From JAGPIS01 sp964635545 (lineage in GTDB: Bacteria; Bacteroidota; Bacteroidia; Bacteroidales; Marinilabiliaceae): a stretch of 15,575 nucleotides of DNA. Made by a program: the position numbers and the translations under genes. Positions 9,401 through 14,331 of the stretch are shown here, piece after piece. The first letter of the stretch is position 1; every line of letters starts with the position of its first letter. Under the pieces are notes generated by a model. The model was given only the letters and a program-made list of their open reading frames with translations. It ran no database searches and was not told where the DNA came from. Location: positions 1 through 15,575 of the forward strand of contig CAZWOA010000072.1 of NCBI GenBank assembly GCA_964635545.1, written 5' to 3'.

Positions 9401-9500
9401 ACATAAGGGTAGCTAAAAATATAATAACAAGCCAATAGAGCTTATTAATTATGGGCTCTCTACCTCTTATATAAAGCGATATTTTATTTTTCCAATTCAC
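6405..9500 (-). CDS. Hybrid sensor histidine kinase with two PAS and two receiver domains
   Basis: This 1031-residue inner-membrane kinase has, in order: a membrane helix (about 21-39), an extracytoplasmic helical sensor region (41-235), a second helix (237-255), two PAS domains (about 270-388 and 400-510), a HisKA domain with phospho-acceptor H534 in NMSHEIRTP, and an ATPase domain with N-box N647/N651, DSGIGI (683-688) and GGTGLG (712-717). Receiver 1 (778-890) has D783, phospho-acceptor D828, S856 and K876, but the second acidic-pocket residue is N784. Receiver 2 (912-1031) is canonical with E918, D919, D964, T992 and K1014. There is no HPt or DNA-binding domain, so the phosphate must pass to a partner outside the window or the output is through receiver-protein contacts. 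The start is GTG: an in-frame TAA lies six bases upstream and the first internal ATG (M33) is inside the first membrane helix. It lies 84 bases downstream of the flippase gene. Confidence 0.95.
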   Translation of the reverse strand: MNWKNKISLYIRGREPIINKLYWLVIIFLATLMFILVIDSYFDNNYIIGYQNKIHNQEQQLKLENILESNILRLNLEFNNYRSVQTQQQLTDVQKRVDGYISKSLDICGVIHRGGIISDERTVNYFEHDEIVEIIEYRPDEFTGTITEMTDMMQRIEEIKQLSIKMNNLVKQGINNNAEPHSLMSTVDFYVKQADKMFMRMGEVQNRISYAINKRYQYLNNSSITVIQTYNQLKYLSVLDFFIIAAVISYFFVAQIKNMVRQRVAAEESNQLLSLAIDQSPISIMIANTRGHIEYVNKGMERISGYTIDDYVAKEFLVQGIDDGAGELNQILLQTIQDGKIWHGEIASHRKDGSELIEKVLISPVMGDGNTISNYLIIKEDVTEKIHLSASLRDSVETMSVVTENLPVGVMLVDEKSKVLQINRTAAKIMGFADMESAMTAFDNSSYTDVFEVLKSEQYVDLVTGTPVTTIEARMIVKENNISRVILNNIIPIKIEDKNVLLQAFMDITAQKEILQRAAESNKAKSEFLANMSHEIRTPMNGIVGAADLLGKTTLDDEQMKILNIIGRSCDSLLIIINDILDFSKIEAGKMSIDSYPFNIRSTVDYIMDQMSFKAYNKSLELVSNVQESIPGMLIGDESRLIQILNNLLGNAVKFTEYGEVLLNVEVESQIGNKIFLHFKVEDSGIGIDKDKLEKIFESFTQADGSTTRRFGGTGLGTSISKMLVELMGGRIWVESPNPNFSWSKETPGSVFHIVVPFVFEKNEQGISGNIKDYSHVKALIIDNHRATVLLLRKTLSNWGIATEICDEESNVMDCLTANKDVNLVIIDSHFVIKNSGKFFSNIKALSPDIKIIYFSAETTVVSKEIKEGVDVLLKKPIKYTLLYNTIEGLFPIGNKEIVNAIETERGSIEGRRVLLVEDNLINQKIAEKMMLRMGLVVDIVSNGQEAVDWFNDKNPTPDVILMDIQMPILNGLDATKALREMGIEIPIIAVTANALKGDRDICITAGMNDYIGKPFKLEDLSSVIEKWILV

Positions 9501-9584
9501 GGGTTAATGAATATAAATTAGAGTAGTAAATATACAAAATCACACATCAAAACATTATATAAATCAAAGCTAGAGTAAATAATT

Positions 9585-10652
9585 TTATTTCCGATTTCGT
9601 CTCACGAAATGTTTACCTACCCATCTAGGAATTATAAATGCTCCTATAATAAGATAGGGATAATAACTAACCATTCGCCATATCAATGCCAAGGCAATAG
9701 CCCCACCGGCAGTAATATAGGATGTCAGAAACTCTTTGAACACATATTCGGCAAAGCCGCTACCTCCGGGCGTGGGACTAATAAGCATCATAATCCACAT
9801 AACCAACTGCTTGCCAAACAGTTCTATATGCTCCCAAAGACCTAATGTATTGATGCCAATAAAAGAGATAATAAGAGCATTAACAACCCAATAGCGTGCA
9901 ATCCAGCTAAGTGATGTAGCTCCAAAAGCCTTAAGCCAAAAAATCCAATTACGATGACGGAAAAATTTAGATGCATCAACAAGTTCATTGCCTGTGGCAA
10001 GAGCTTGTGGTCTCCACTTACGTAACACCGACCATTTAAAAATTATAAGCAGCAACCATTTCAATCCTCTGGGGTTAAAAAAGAGGCCATAGCTTAATAC
10101 GATAACATATAGAAGCTTAACCGAATAGCCCAAAAGAGCAATATACATAAAGTGACTAAGCATATTGCTGTCGGCATCAGTAAGGCCAAACATATTTGAA
10201 TTTCCTACCACTAAAAGGATGAGTGGAAACATGATTACAAAGAATAGTTCGTCGAGGAATGAGGTTACCATCACTACCGCTGCCGAACGCCCAAGGGAAA
10301 TGCCCTCCTTATTCACAAAAAAAATTGCCACGCTGGTTCCTCCAACTGCCGAAGGCGTGATTGCAGAAGTAAACTCCCACAACATAATGATATTAAAAAG
10401 CTTACGCCACGATAACTCACCACTAGTTAAAATATTCAACCTCAACATATACCCCACGTCACGAGCTACCATTAGAAGAAATGCAATGGCAACCCACAAA
10501 ATCGTCATAGAAGTAAATGAAAATTCGCTAAAAGAGGATTCGTCATATTCCGAATAGAGAAAAAATCCGGTAACTGCCAGCCCCAAAATAATTGGGAGAA
10601 CAATTCTACCGGGTCTCAAACTTTGAAGAATCTTACCTGAGTTGTCGGCCAT
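9585..10652 (-). CDS. Flippase-like / lysylphosphatidylglycerol synthase TM-region family protein
   Basis: This 355-residue polytopic membrane protein belongs to the PF03706 (YbhN/UPF0104-like) family. Signature parts are SAITPSAVGGTSVA (96-109) and SPTPGGSGFAE (292-302), with about eight membrane segments across residues 17-342. The family includes the flippase half of MprF; stand-alone members are thought to move or modify envelope lipids, but the substrate is unknown here and no synthetase domain is attached. A longer frame begins at a TTG at 10706 (373 residues). I prefer the ATG at 10652 because a consensus promoter (10670-10700) lies inside that extension, so the upstream TTG would not be transcribed. 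The basic start MADNSGKILQSLRPGR before the first helix also suits this family. The kinase gene follows after 84 bases with no terminator visible, so cotranscription is possible. Confidence 0.88.
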   Translation of the reverse strand: MADNSGKILQSLRPGRIVLPIILGLAVTGFFLYSEYDESSFSEFSFTSMTILWVAIAFLLMVARDVGYMLRLNILTSGELSWRKLFNIIMLWEFTSAITPSAVGGTSVAIFFVNKEGISLGRSAAVVMVTSFLDELFFVIMFPLILLVVGNSNMFGLTDADSNMLSHFMYIALLGYSVKLLYVIVLSYGLFFNPRGLKWLLLIIFKWSVLRKWRPQALATGNELVDASKFFRHRNWIFWLKAFGATSLSWIARYWVVNALIISFIGINTLGLWEHIELFGKQLVMWIMMLISPTPGGSGFAEYVFKEFLTSYITAGGAIALALIWRMVSYYPYLIIGAFIIPRWVGKHFVRRNRK

Positions 10653-10669
10653 AAGTAAAAGCTTTAAAG

Positions 10670-10700
10670 CAAATGTAGTGAAACAAACGCCGCCAATCAA
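10670..10700 (-). promoter_or_regulatory. Consensus Bacteroidota promoter of the flippase gene
   Basis: Read on the minus strand, TTG (10700-10698) is followed after exactly 20 bases by TACATTTG (10677-10670), matching TTG-N19-21-TAnnTTTG in full. Transcription should start near 10663-10665, about ten bases before the ATG at 10652. The tRNA-Ala terminator lies just upstream, so the flippase gene has its own promoter. Confidence 0.75.
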
Positions 10701-10730
10701 GACCAAATAAAATAAAAGAGTCTGAAGTAT

Positions 10731-10768
10731 GAAAATAAAAAAGGGACTATCCTTGAAGGACGTCCCTA
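10731..10768 (-). terminator. Rho-independent terminator of the tRNA-Ala transcript
   Basis: On the minus strand AGGGAC (10767-10762) pairs with GTCCCT (10747-10742) around an internal CCTT/AAGG mini-stem, and is followed by a T run (complement of the A run at 10737-10742). It lies about 40 bases past the 3' end of the tRNA gene. Confidence 0.8.
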
Positions 10769-10808
10769 GTAAATTATATCATGCTAATTTCTAATGAATT
10801 AGACTCTG

Positions 10809-10882
10809 TGGAGACAAGGGGAGTCGAACCCCTGACCTTTTGACTGCCAGTCAAACGCTCTAGCCAACTGAGCTATGCCCCC
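10809..10882 (-). tRNA. tRNA-Ala (anticodon GGC)
   Basis: Read from 10882 downwards, the gene starts GGGGGCA, has D-arm sequence TAGCTCAGTTGGCTAGAGC, an anticodon stem TTTGA/TCAAA around CTGGCAG (anticodon GGC, reading GCC), a short variable loop, and a T arm AGGGG/CCCCT around TTCGACT. The acceptor closes with TGTCTCC and discriminator A at 10809. The third acceptor pair is G-T, the G3:U70 identity element of alanine tRNA. CCA is not encoded. It is 74 bases long with no intron. Confidence 0.96.
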
Positions 10883-10899
10883 AAATCATTTTAGCGATG

Positions 10900-10932
10900 C
10901 AAAGATAAGCATTCAAATTAGAAATCAAACAA
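10900..10932 (-). promoter_or_regulatory. Probable promoter of tRNA-Ala
   Basis: On the minus strand TATCTTTG (10907-10900) matches TAnnTTTG exactly, 17 bases before the tRNA 5' end. Two TTG triplets lie at 18 and 22 bases upstream, just outside the best 19-21 spacing, so the -33 element is near-consensus only. Confidence 0.55.
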
Positions 10933-11092
10933 AATAGATAAAAAAATATCACTATCAACAATCAATTGCTATTCAACTGAATCATAGAGAATTAACTCTA
11001 TTTATGAAAAATTTTACGAAAATATCGTAATTATTAATTATAAAACCCTATTTTTATACCGGAATACAAAAACTAAAAACAAGCTATTTTAC
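10933..11092. other. AT-rich divergent intergenic stretch
   Basis: Between the promoters of tRNA-Ala (minus) and tonB (plus) lie about 160 very AT-rich bases. I see no reading frame with coding character, no strong hairpin and no repeat array in them. Confidence 0.4.
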
Positions 11093-11122
11093 TTGACTTT
11101 ATTATAAAAGAATCCTAATTTG
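11093..11122 (+). promoter_or_regulatory. Near-consensus promoter of tonB
   Basis: TTG (11093-11095) is followed after 20 bases by TAATTTG (11116-11122), a -7 box one T shorter than TAnnTTTG. A start near 11129 would leave a leader of about 20 bases before the ATG at 11148. Confidence 0.5.
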
Positions 11123-11147
11123 TAGGCATCAAAACTTTATTTGAATT

Positions 11148-11831
11148 ATGGAAATTAAGAAATCGCCCAAAGCAGATCTTGAAAACAAGAAGGCGGTCTT
11201 CGTGCAAATAGGTTTGGTGGCAGCTCTTGCTTTTGTATTAGCTGCTTTTGAATGGACATCGCAAGATGTTACACTGAACGATATGCAGATTGTAGAAGAC
11301 GTGGCAGCTGAGGAGGAGATTATTCCAATCACTCGTCAGGAGGAGGTTAAACCACCACCACCACCGCCACCACCAAAGGTATCGGATGTCCTTATTATTG
11401 TTGAGGATAACGTAGAACTTGAGTCTGACTTGGACCTCTTTGATAGTGAATCAAACGAGGCTTCAGAGATTGTTTATCAAGATATCGAAGTTGAAGAAGA
11501 GGATGAAGCTGATGCTCCCGTATTCTTCATCGTAGAGAACATGCCTGTTTTCCCAGGTGGTGACGAAGCACTGCGTAAGTACATCGCACAATCGGTGAAA
11601 TATCCGGCAATTGCTCAAGAGAACGGTATTCAAGGTCGAGTATTCGTTGCTTTCGTAGTTAACACCCGTGGTGAGGTTACCGATGTTAAAATTGCCCGTG
11701 GTGTGGATCCTAACCTTGACAAAGAAGCTATTCGAGTTGTATCGAGCATGCCCAAATGGCAGCCTGGTATGCAACGCGGTAAAGCTGTTAAGGTATCGTA
11801 CACTGTGCCTATCAACTTTGTACTACAGTAA
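11148..11831 (+). CDS. Energy transducer TonB
   Basis: This 227-residue protein couples the proton gradient, through ExbB/ExbD, to TonB-dependent outer-membrane receptors. It has a cytoplasmic basic start (MEIKKSPKADLENKK), one signal-anchor helix (18-35), an acidic periplasmic linker with a run of eight prolines (69-76) and strongly acidic stretches (84-120), and a TonB C-terminal domain (about 130-227). The domain shows FPGGDEALRKYI (135-146), the YP motif (152-153), GRVFVAFVVNTRGEVTDV (163-180) and W204-Q-P206, ending PINFVLQ. The linker is short compared with proteobacterial TonB, as is common for Bacteroidota. No exbB or exbD is next to it, so it is a stand-alone copy with its own promoter and terminator. 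Which receptor it serves cannot be told. Confidence 0.95.
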   Translation: MEIKKSPKADLENKKAVFVQIGLVAALAFVLAAFEWTSQDVTLNDMQIVEDVAAEEEIIPITRQEEVKPPPPPPPPKVSDVLIIVEDNVELESDLDLFDSESNEASEIVYQDIEVEEEDEADAPVFFIVENMPVFPGGDEALRKYIAQSVKYPAIAQENGIQGRVFVAFVVNTRGEVTDVKIARGVDPNLDKEAIRVVSSMPKWQPGMQRGKAVKVSYTVPINFVLQ

Positions 11832-11848
11832 TAAAGTCAAAATTTTTG

Positions 11849-11884
11849 AAAATAGCCCGGTTCATCTGCCGGGCTATTTTTTTT
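11849..11884 (+). terminator. Strong rho-independent terminator after tonB
   Basis: A perfect 12-base-pair stem (11849-11860 with 11869-11880, core TAGCCCGG/CCGGGCTA) with an 8-base loop runs into eight T. It begins 18 bases after the tonB stop. The A run on the left side could also stop minus-strand transcripts. Confidence 0.93.
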
Positions 11885-11941
11885 ACTGCCTTTTTTGAAA
11901 TCAATAAAATAATCGATACACCCAAATTGCGAAAAAATGGT

Positions 11942-11949
11942 TAATTTTG
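11942..11949 (+). promoter_or_regulatory. -7 promoter box of hflX
   Basis: TAATTTTG matches TAnnTTTG exactly, 21 bases before the ATG at 11971. A TTG at 11927-11929 is only 12 bases upstream, so no proper -33 element is seen. The strong terminator upstream makes a promoter in this gap necessary. Confidence 0.5.
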
Positions 11950-11970
11950 TGTCAAACAAATAGTTGACAG

Positions 11971-13209
11971 ATGATAGAGAAACCATCCAATAGCCAAGAT
12001 TTAGAGAGAGTAATACTTGTAGGAGTAAAAACACCCGATATATCAATACAACAGCTCGATGACTACCTTAAAGAGCTTGCCTTTCTTGCCGAAACTGCTG
12101 GTGCCGAGCCTGTTAAATCGTTCACTCAAAACCTGCCCATGCCCGACCCCCGAACATATGTGGGTACAGGTAAACTAGATGAGATTAACGATTACATAAA
12201 GGTGCATGAAATAAACACTATAATTTTTGATGATGAATTATCGCCAGCGCAGCTTCGCAATATCGAAAGGGAACTTAAAATATTGGTGCTCGACCGCACT
12301 AACCTAATCCTAGATATATTTGCTCGACGTGCACGCACTGCACACGCAAAAACGCAGGTGGAGCTGGCTCAATATAACTACCTGTTGCCAAGGCTTACCC
12401 GTATGTGGACGCACCTTGAGCGCCAACAAGGAGGTATAGGAATGAGAGGGCCGGGTGAAAAGGAGATTGAGACCGACCGACGAATAATACGCGATAAAAT
12501 ATCGCTGCTGAAGCAGGATTTGACCAAGATTGACCGCCAAATGCATACGCAGAGGCAAAATCGTGGAAAATTGGTGAGGGTAGCACTCGTTGGATATACC
12601 AACGTGGGTAAATCGACACTTATGAATGTACTAAGCAAATCAAATGTATTTGCCGAAAACAAGCTGTTTGCAACCCTTGATACCACAGTGCGTAAGGTGG
12701 TAATAGGTAACCTTCCGTTTCTGCTGGCCGATACAGTAGGTTTTATCCGTAAATTGCCTCACCACCTTGTGGAGTCGTTCAAATCGACCCTCGACGAGGT
12801 GAGAGAAGCTGACATCCTACTGCATATTGTAGATATATCGCACCCAGGATTTGAGCAGCAGATAGAGATAGTAAACCATACACTGCACGAGCTTGATGAG
12901 CGCGACAAACCGCACATATTGGTGTTCAATAAGATAGATGCTTATGCTCATACCCCTAAAGAAGAGGACGACCTAACACCGATGAAGCCGGAGAATATCA
13001 CTCTGGAAGACTTGAAAAAAACATGGATGGGTAAGCATCCCAACTGTGTATTTATATCAGCACTCAACAAGGTGAATTTCAATGAGTTTAAGGAGTTTGT
13101 CTATAATGAAGTGAGAAAAATACATACTCAGAGGTTTCCTTATAATGATTTTCTTTATGAGAATTTTGATGATTTAGAAATCAGAAGTGAGGCGTATGAG
13201 GAGGAGTAA
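11971..13209 (+). CDS. hflX: GTPase HflX, ribosome-associated
   Basis: HflX is a translational GTPase that binds the 50S subunit and splits or rescues stalled ribosomes under stress. The 412 residues fit the family. The N-terminal HflX domain (about 14-125) has the glycine-rich YVGTGK (63-68) and FDDELSPAQLRN (86-97). A coiled-coil linker (126-198) follows, with the conserved GGIGMRGPGEKEIETDRR (154-171). The G domain has G1 GYTNVGKST (208-216), switch I ATLDTT (234-239), G3 DTVG (254-257), G4 NKID (320-323) and G5 SAL (363-365). A tail of acidic residues ends EEE. The ATG at 11971 lies just downstream of a -7 box. It faces asd across a shared terminator. It is a single gene; none of the E. 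coli hfq/hflKC neighbours is present, which is normal for this phylum. Confidence 0.97.
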   Translation: MIEKPSNSQDLERVILVGVKTPDISIQQLDDYLKELAFLAETAGAEPVKSFTQNLPMPDPRTYVGTGKLDEINDYIKVHEINTIIFDDELSPAQLRNIERELKILVLDRTNLILDIFARRARTAHAKTQVELAQYNYLLPRLTRMWTHLERQQGGIGMRGPGEKEIETDRRIIRDKISLLKQDLTKIDRQMHTQRQNRGKLVRVALVGYTNVGKSTLMNVLSKSNVFAENKLFATLDTTVRKVVIGNLPFLLADTVGFIRKLPHHLVESFKSTLDEVREADILLHIVDISHPGFEQQIEIVNHTLHELDERDKPHILVFNKIDAYAHTPKEEDDLTPMKPENITLEDLKKTWMGKHPNCVFISALNKVNFNEFKEFVYNEVRKIHTQRFPYNDFLYENFDDLEIRSEAYEEE

Positions 13210-13213
13210 ACTC

Positions 13214-13333
13214 CTGCACACTATCGTGTACAGGGTTATGTATGGATAAGCACTTCGTGCCGATGTACAATACGCAATGGGCATAAAGTGCAAAGCACGC
13301 AACAATGCATAACCCCAAACGACAGCTTGGGGT
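13214..13333. repeat. Multi-hairpin intergenic element, possibly a dispersed repeat
   Basis: Four local hairpins lie in 120 bases: CTGCACAC/GTGTACAG (13214-13221 with 13226-13233, one mismatch), GCAC-ttc-GTGC (13250-13260), GTGC-aaa-GCAC (13288-13298) and ACCCCAA/TTGGGGT (13312-13318 with 13327-13333). A long-range stem GGGTTATGTAT (13233-13243) with ATGCATAACCC (13305-13315) closes the two middle hairpins and would compete with the outer ones. The palindrome TGTACA occurs twice (13226-13231 region and 13264-13269). I recognise no RNA family. No coding frame is convincing on either strand. It could be a repeat-type element, a structured 3' UTR of hflX or a small RNA. Confidence 0.5.
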
Positions 13334-13345
13334 AAGCTAAAAAGC

Positions 13346-13381
13346 ATAAAAAACCCCAGGCTATCACCCGGGGTTTTATGT
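13346..13381. terminator. Bidirectional terminator between hflX and asd
   Basis: AAAACCCC (13350-13357) pairs with GGGGTTTT (13370-13377), with an inner GG/CC pair after one A-C mismatch and a six-base loop. A runs on the left and T on the right let it stop both the plus-strand hflX and the minus-strand asd transcripts, which converge here. Confidence 0.85.
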
Positions 13382-13382
13382 T

Positions 13383-14213
13383 TTATTTATTAAACACACC
13401 CTCTTTTATCAGATACTCAGCTATTTGCACAGCATTAAGAGCTGCGCCTTTTTTTATCTGGTCGCTTACGGTCCAGAAGGTGAGGCCATTGGGGTTTGAT
13501 ATGTCTTTACGCAGGCGGCCAACATATACGGGGTCGCTACCGGCAAGGAAAAGCGGCATAGGATATTTCTTCTCTGCCGGATTATCCATAAGTACTATAC
13601 CTTCGGTAGATTCGAAAGCCTTGCGAGCCTCTTCAACCGATATGGGGCGTTCAGTATCAACCCAGATACTCTCTGAGTGGGCACGCATCACAGGGATACG
13701 CACACAAGTGGCACTCACCTCAACATCAGAATTAAGGATTTTTCGAGTCTCGTGATACATCTTCATCTCCTCTTTGGTGTAACCATTATCGGTAAACACA
13801 TCAACCTGAGGNNNNNNNNNNNNNNNNNNNNNNNNNNNNNNNNNNNNNNNNNNNNNNNNNNNNNNNNNNNNNNNNNNNNNNNNNNNNNNNNNNNNNNNNN
13901 NNNNNNNNNNNTCATCGAGCCTAAATGCGCTTGAATTGTCAATCATCAATGCACCGTGCTTAGTAATTGTGTCGGCATATTCGATAGATATCGACCCGCC
14001 GGCAGATGTCAATGCGATGTCAACTCCCTTAAAGTCATCGTTATGCTTAAGTTCCTTAACAACAATATCTTTACCTTTAAAATTAACAACCGTTCCTGCA
14101 CTACGTGATGAGCCAAATAATAAAAGCTCATCCAAAGGGAAATTACGCTCTTCCAACACCCTTAAAAACTCCTGACCAACAGCTCCGCTGGCTCCTACAA
14201 TGGCTACTCTCAT
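13383..14213 (-). CDS. asd: Aspartate-semialdehyde dehydrogenase, interrupted by an assembly gap
   Basis: The enzyme reduces aspartyl phosphate to aspartate semialdehyde with NADPH, the branch point to lysine/diaminopimelate, threonine and methionine. The N-terminal 100 residues carry the Rossmann motif GASGAVG (7-13) and end IDNSSAFRLD. After the gap the C-terminal domain has VSATCVRIPVMRAHSES, with the expected substrate arginine and the active-site histidine, then NPAEKKYPMPLFLAGSDPVYVGR. About 242 residues are readable. The usual length is near 335, so roughly 90-95 residues are hidden, including the catalytic cysteine (NPNCTT-type motif). The 100 N therefore stand for some 280 bases rather than 100. 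Frame is preserved on both sides, so the gene looks intact and not a pseudogene. ATG start at 14213. It converges with hflX. Confidence 0.95.
   Translation of the reverse strand: MRVAIVGASGAVGQEFLRVLEERNFPLDELLLFGSSRSAGTVVNFKGKDIVVKELKHNDDFKGVDIALTSAGGSISIEYADTITKHGALMIDNSSAFRLDXXXXXXXXXXXXXXXXXXXXXXXXXXXXXXXXXXPQVDVFTDNGYTKEEMKMYHETRKILNSDVEVSATCVRIPVMRAHSESIWVDTERPISVEEARKAFESTEGIVLMDNPAEKKYPMPLFLAGSDPVYVGRLRKDISNPNGLTFWTVSDQIKKGAALNAVQIAEYLIKEGVFNK
13812..13911. other. Assembly gap of 100 N inside asd
   Basis: Exactly 100 N, the conventional placeholder for a gap of unknown size. The missing piece is the middle of asd. The reading frame on either side agrees with a gap length of 1 modulo 3. 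Confidence 0.98.
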
Positions 14214-14267
14214 TTTCTGTTTGAATTAGTTTTACTTTACAAATAAATACCGTAACTTGATAGTTGG

Positions 14268-14298
14268 TTGCAAAATACAAAAATTTCACATTTTGCAA
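14268..14298. promoter_or_regulatory. Perfect 9-base inverted repeat between divergent genes, candidate operator
   Basis: TTGCAAAAT (14268-14276) and ATTTTGCAA (14290-14298) form a perfect dyad with a 13-base spacer. It sits in the 118-base gap between the divergent asd and secreted-protein genes, and its right half overlaps promoter elements of both. Its size and spacing suit a dimeric regulator, but there is no local regulator gene and the region is AT-rich, so chance is possible. Confidence 0.35.
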
Positions 14299-14324
14299 AA
14301 ATAATCGTTTTTAACGTAAAATTG
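14293..14324 (+). promoter_or_regulatory. Near-consensus promoter of the secreted multidomain protein
   Basis: TTG (14293-14295) is followed after 21 bases by TAAAATTG (14317-14324), seven of eight matches to an ideal -7 box TAnnTTTG. Transcription would start within a few bases of the ATG at 14332, giving an almost leaderless message, which lowers confidence. Confidence 0.35.
14296..14303 (-). promoter_or_regulatory. -7 promoter box of asd
   Basis: On the minus strand TATTTTTG (14303-14296) matches TAnnTTTG exactly. The nearest upstream TTG is 24 bases away, beyond the usual spacing. It implies an asd leader of about 75 bases. Confidence 0.35.
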
Positions 14325-14331
14325 TAACAAT

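Noticed and set aside
9402..9404. Internal ATG (M33) as the start of the histidine kinase
   Set aside because: It falls in the middle of the first membrane helix; the GTG at 9500 gives a basic N-terminus before the helix.
11341..11380. CCA repeat in tonB as a CRISPR or other array
   Set aside because: It is a simple triplet run that encodes the proline linker in the correct frame; there are no spacers.
13210..13345. Small protein frame on the minus strand through the hairpin element
   Set aside because: It has no promoter, no conserved-looking sequence, and the open frames are short or continue antisense into hflX.
13378..13755. Plus-strand frame of 125 codons antisense to asd
   Set aside because: It overlaps the shared terminator and lies fully opposite the conserved asd C-terminal domain.
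13383..14213. asd as a pseudogene because of its short length and missing catalytic motif
   Set aside because: The shortfall coincides exactly with the N gap and both sides stay in the same frame.
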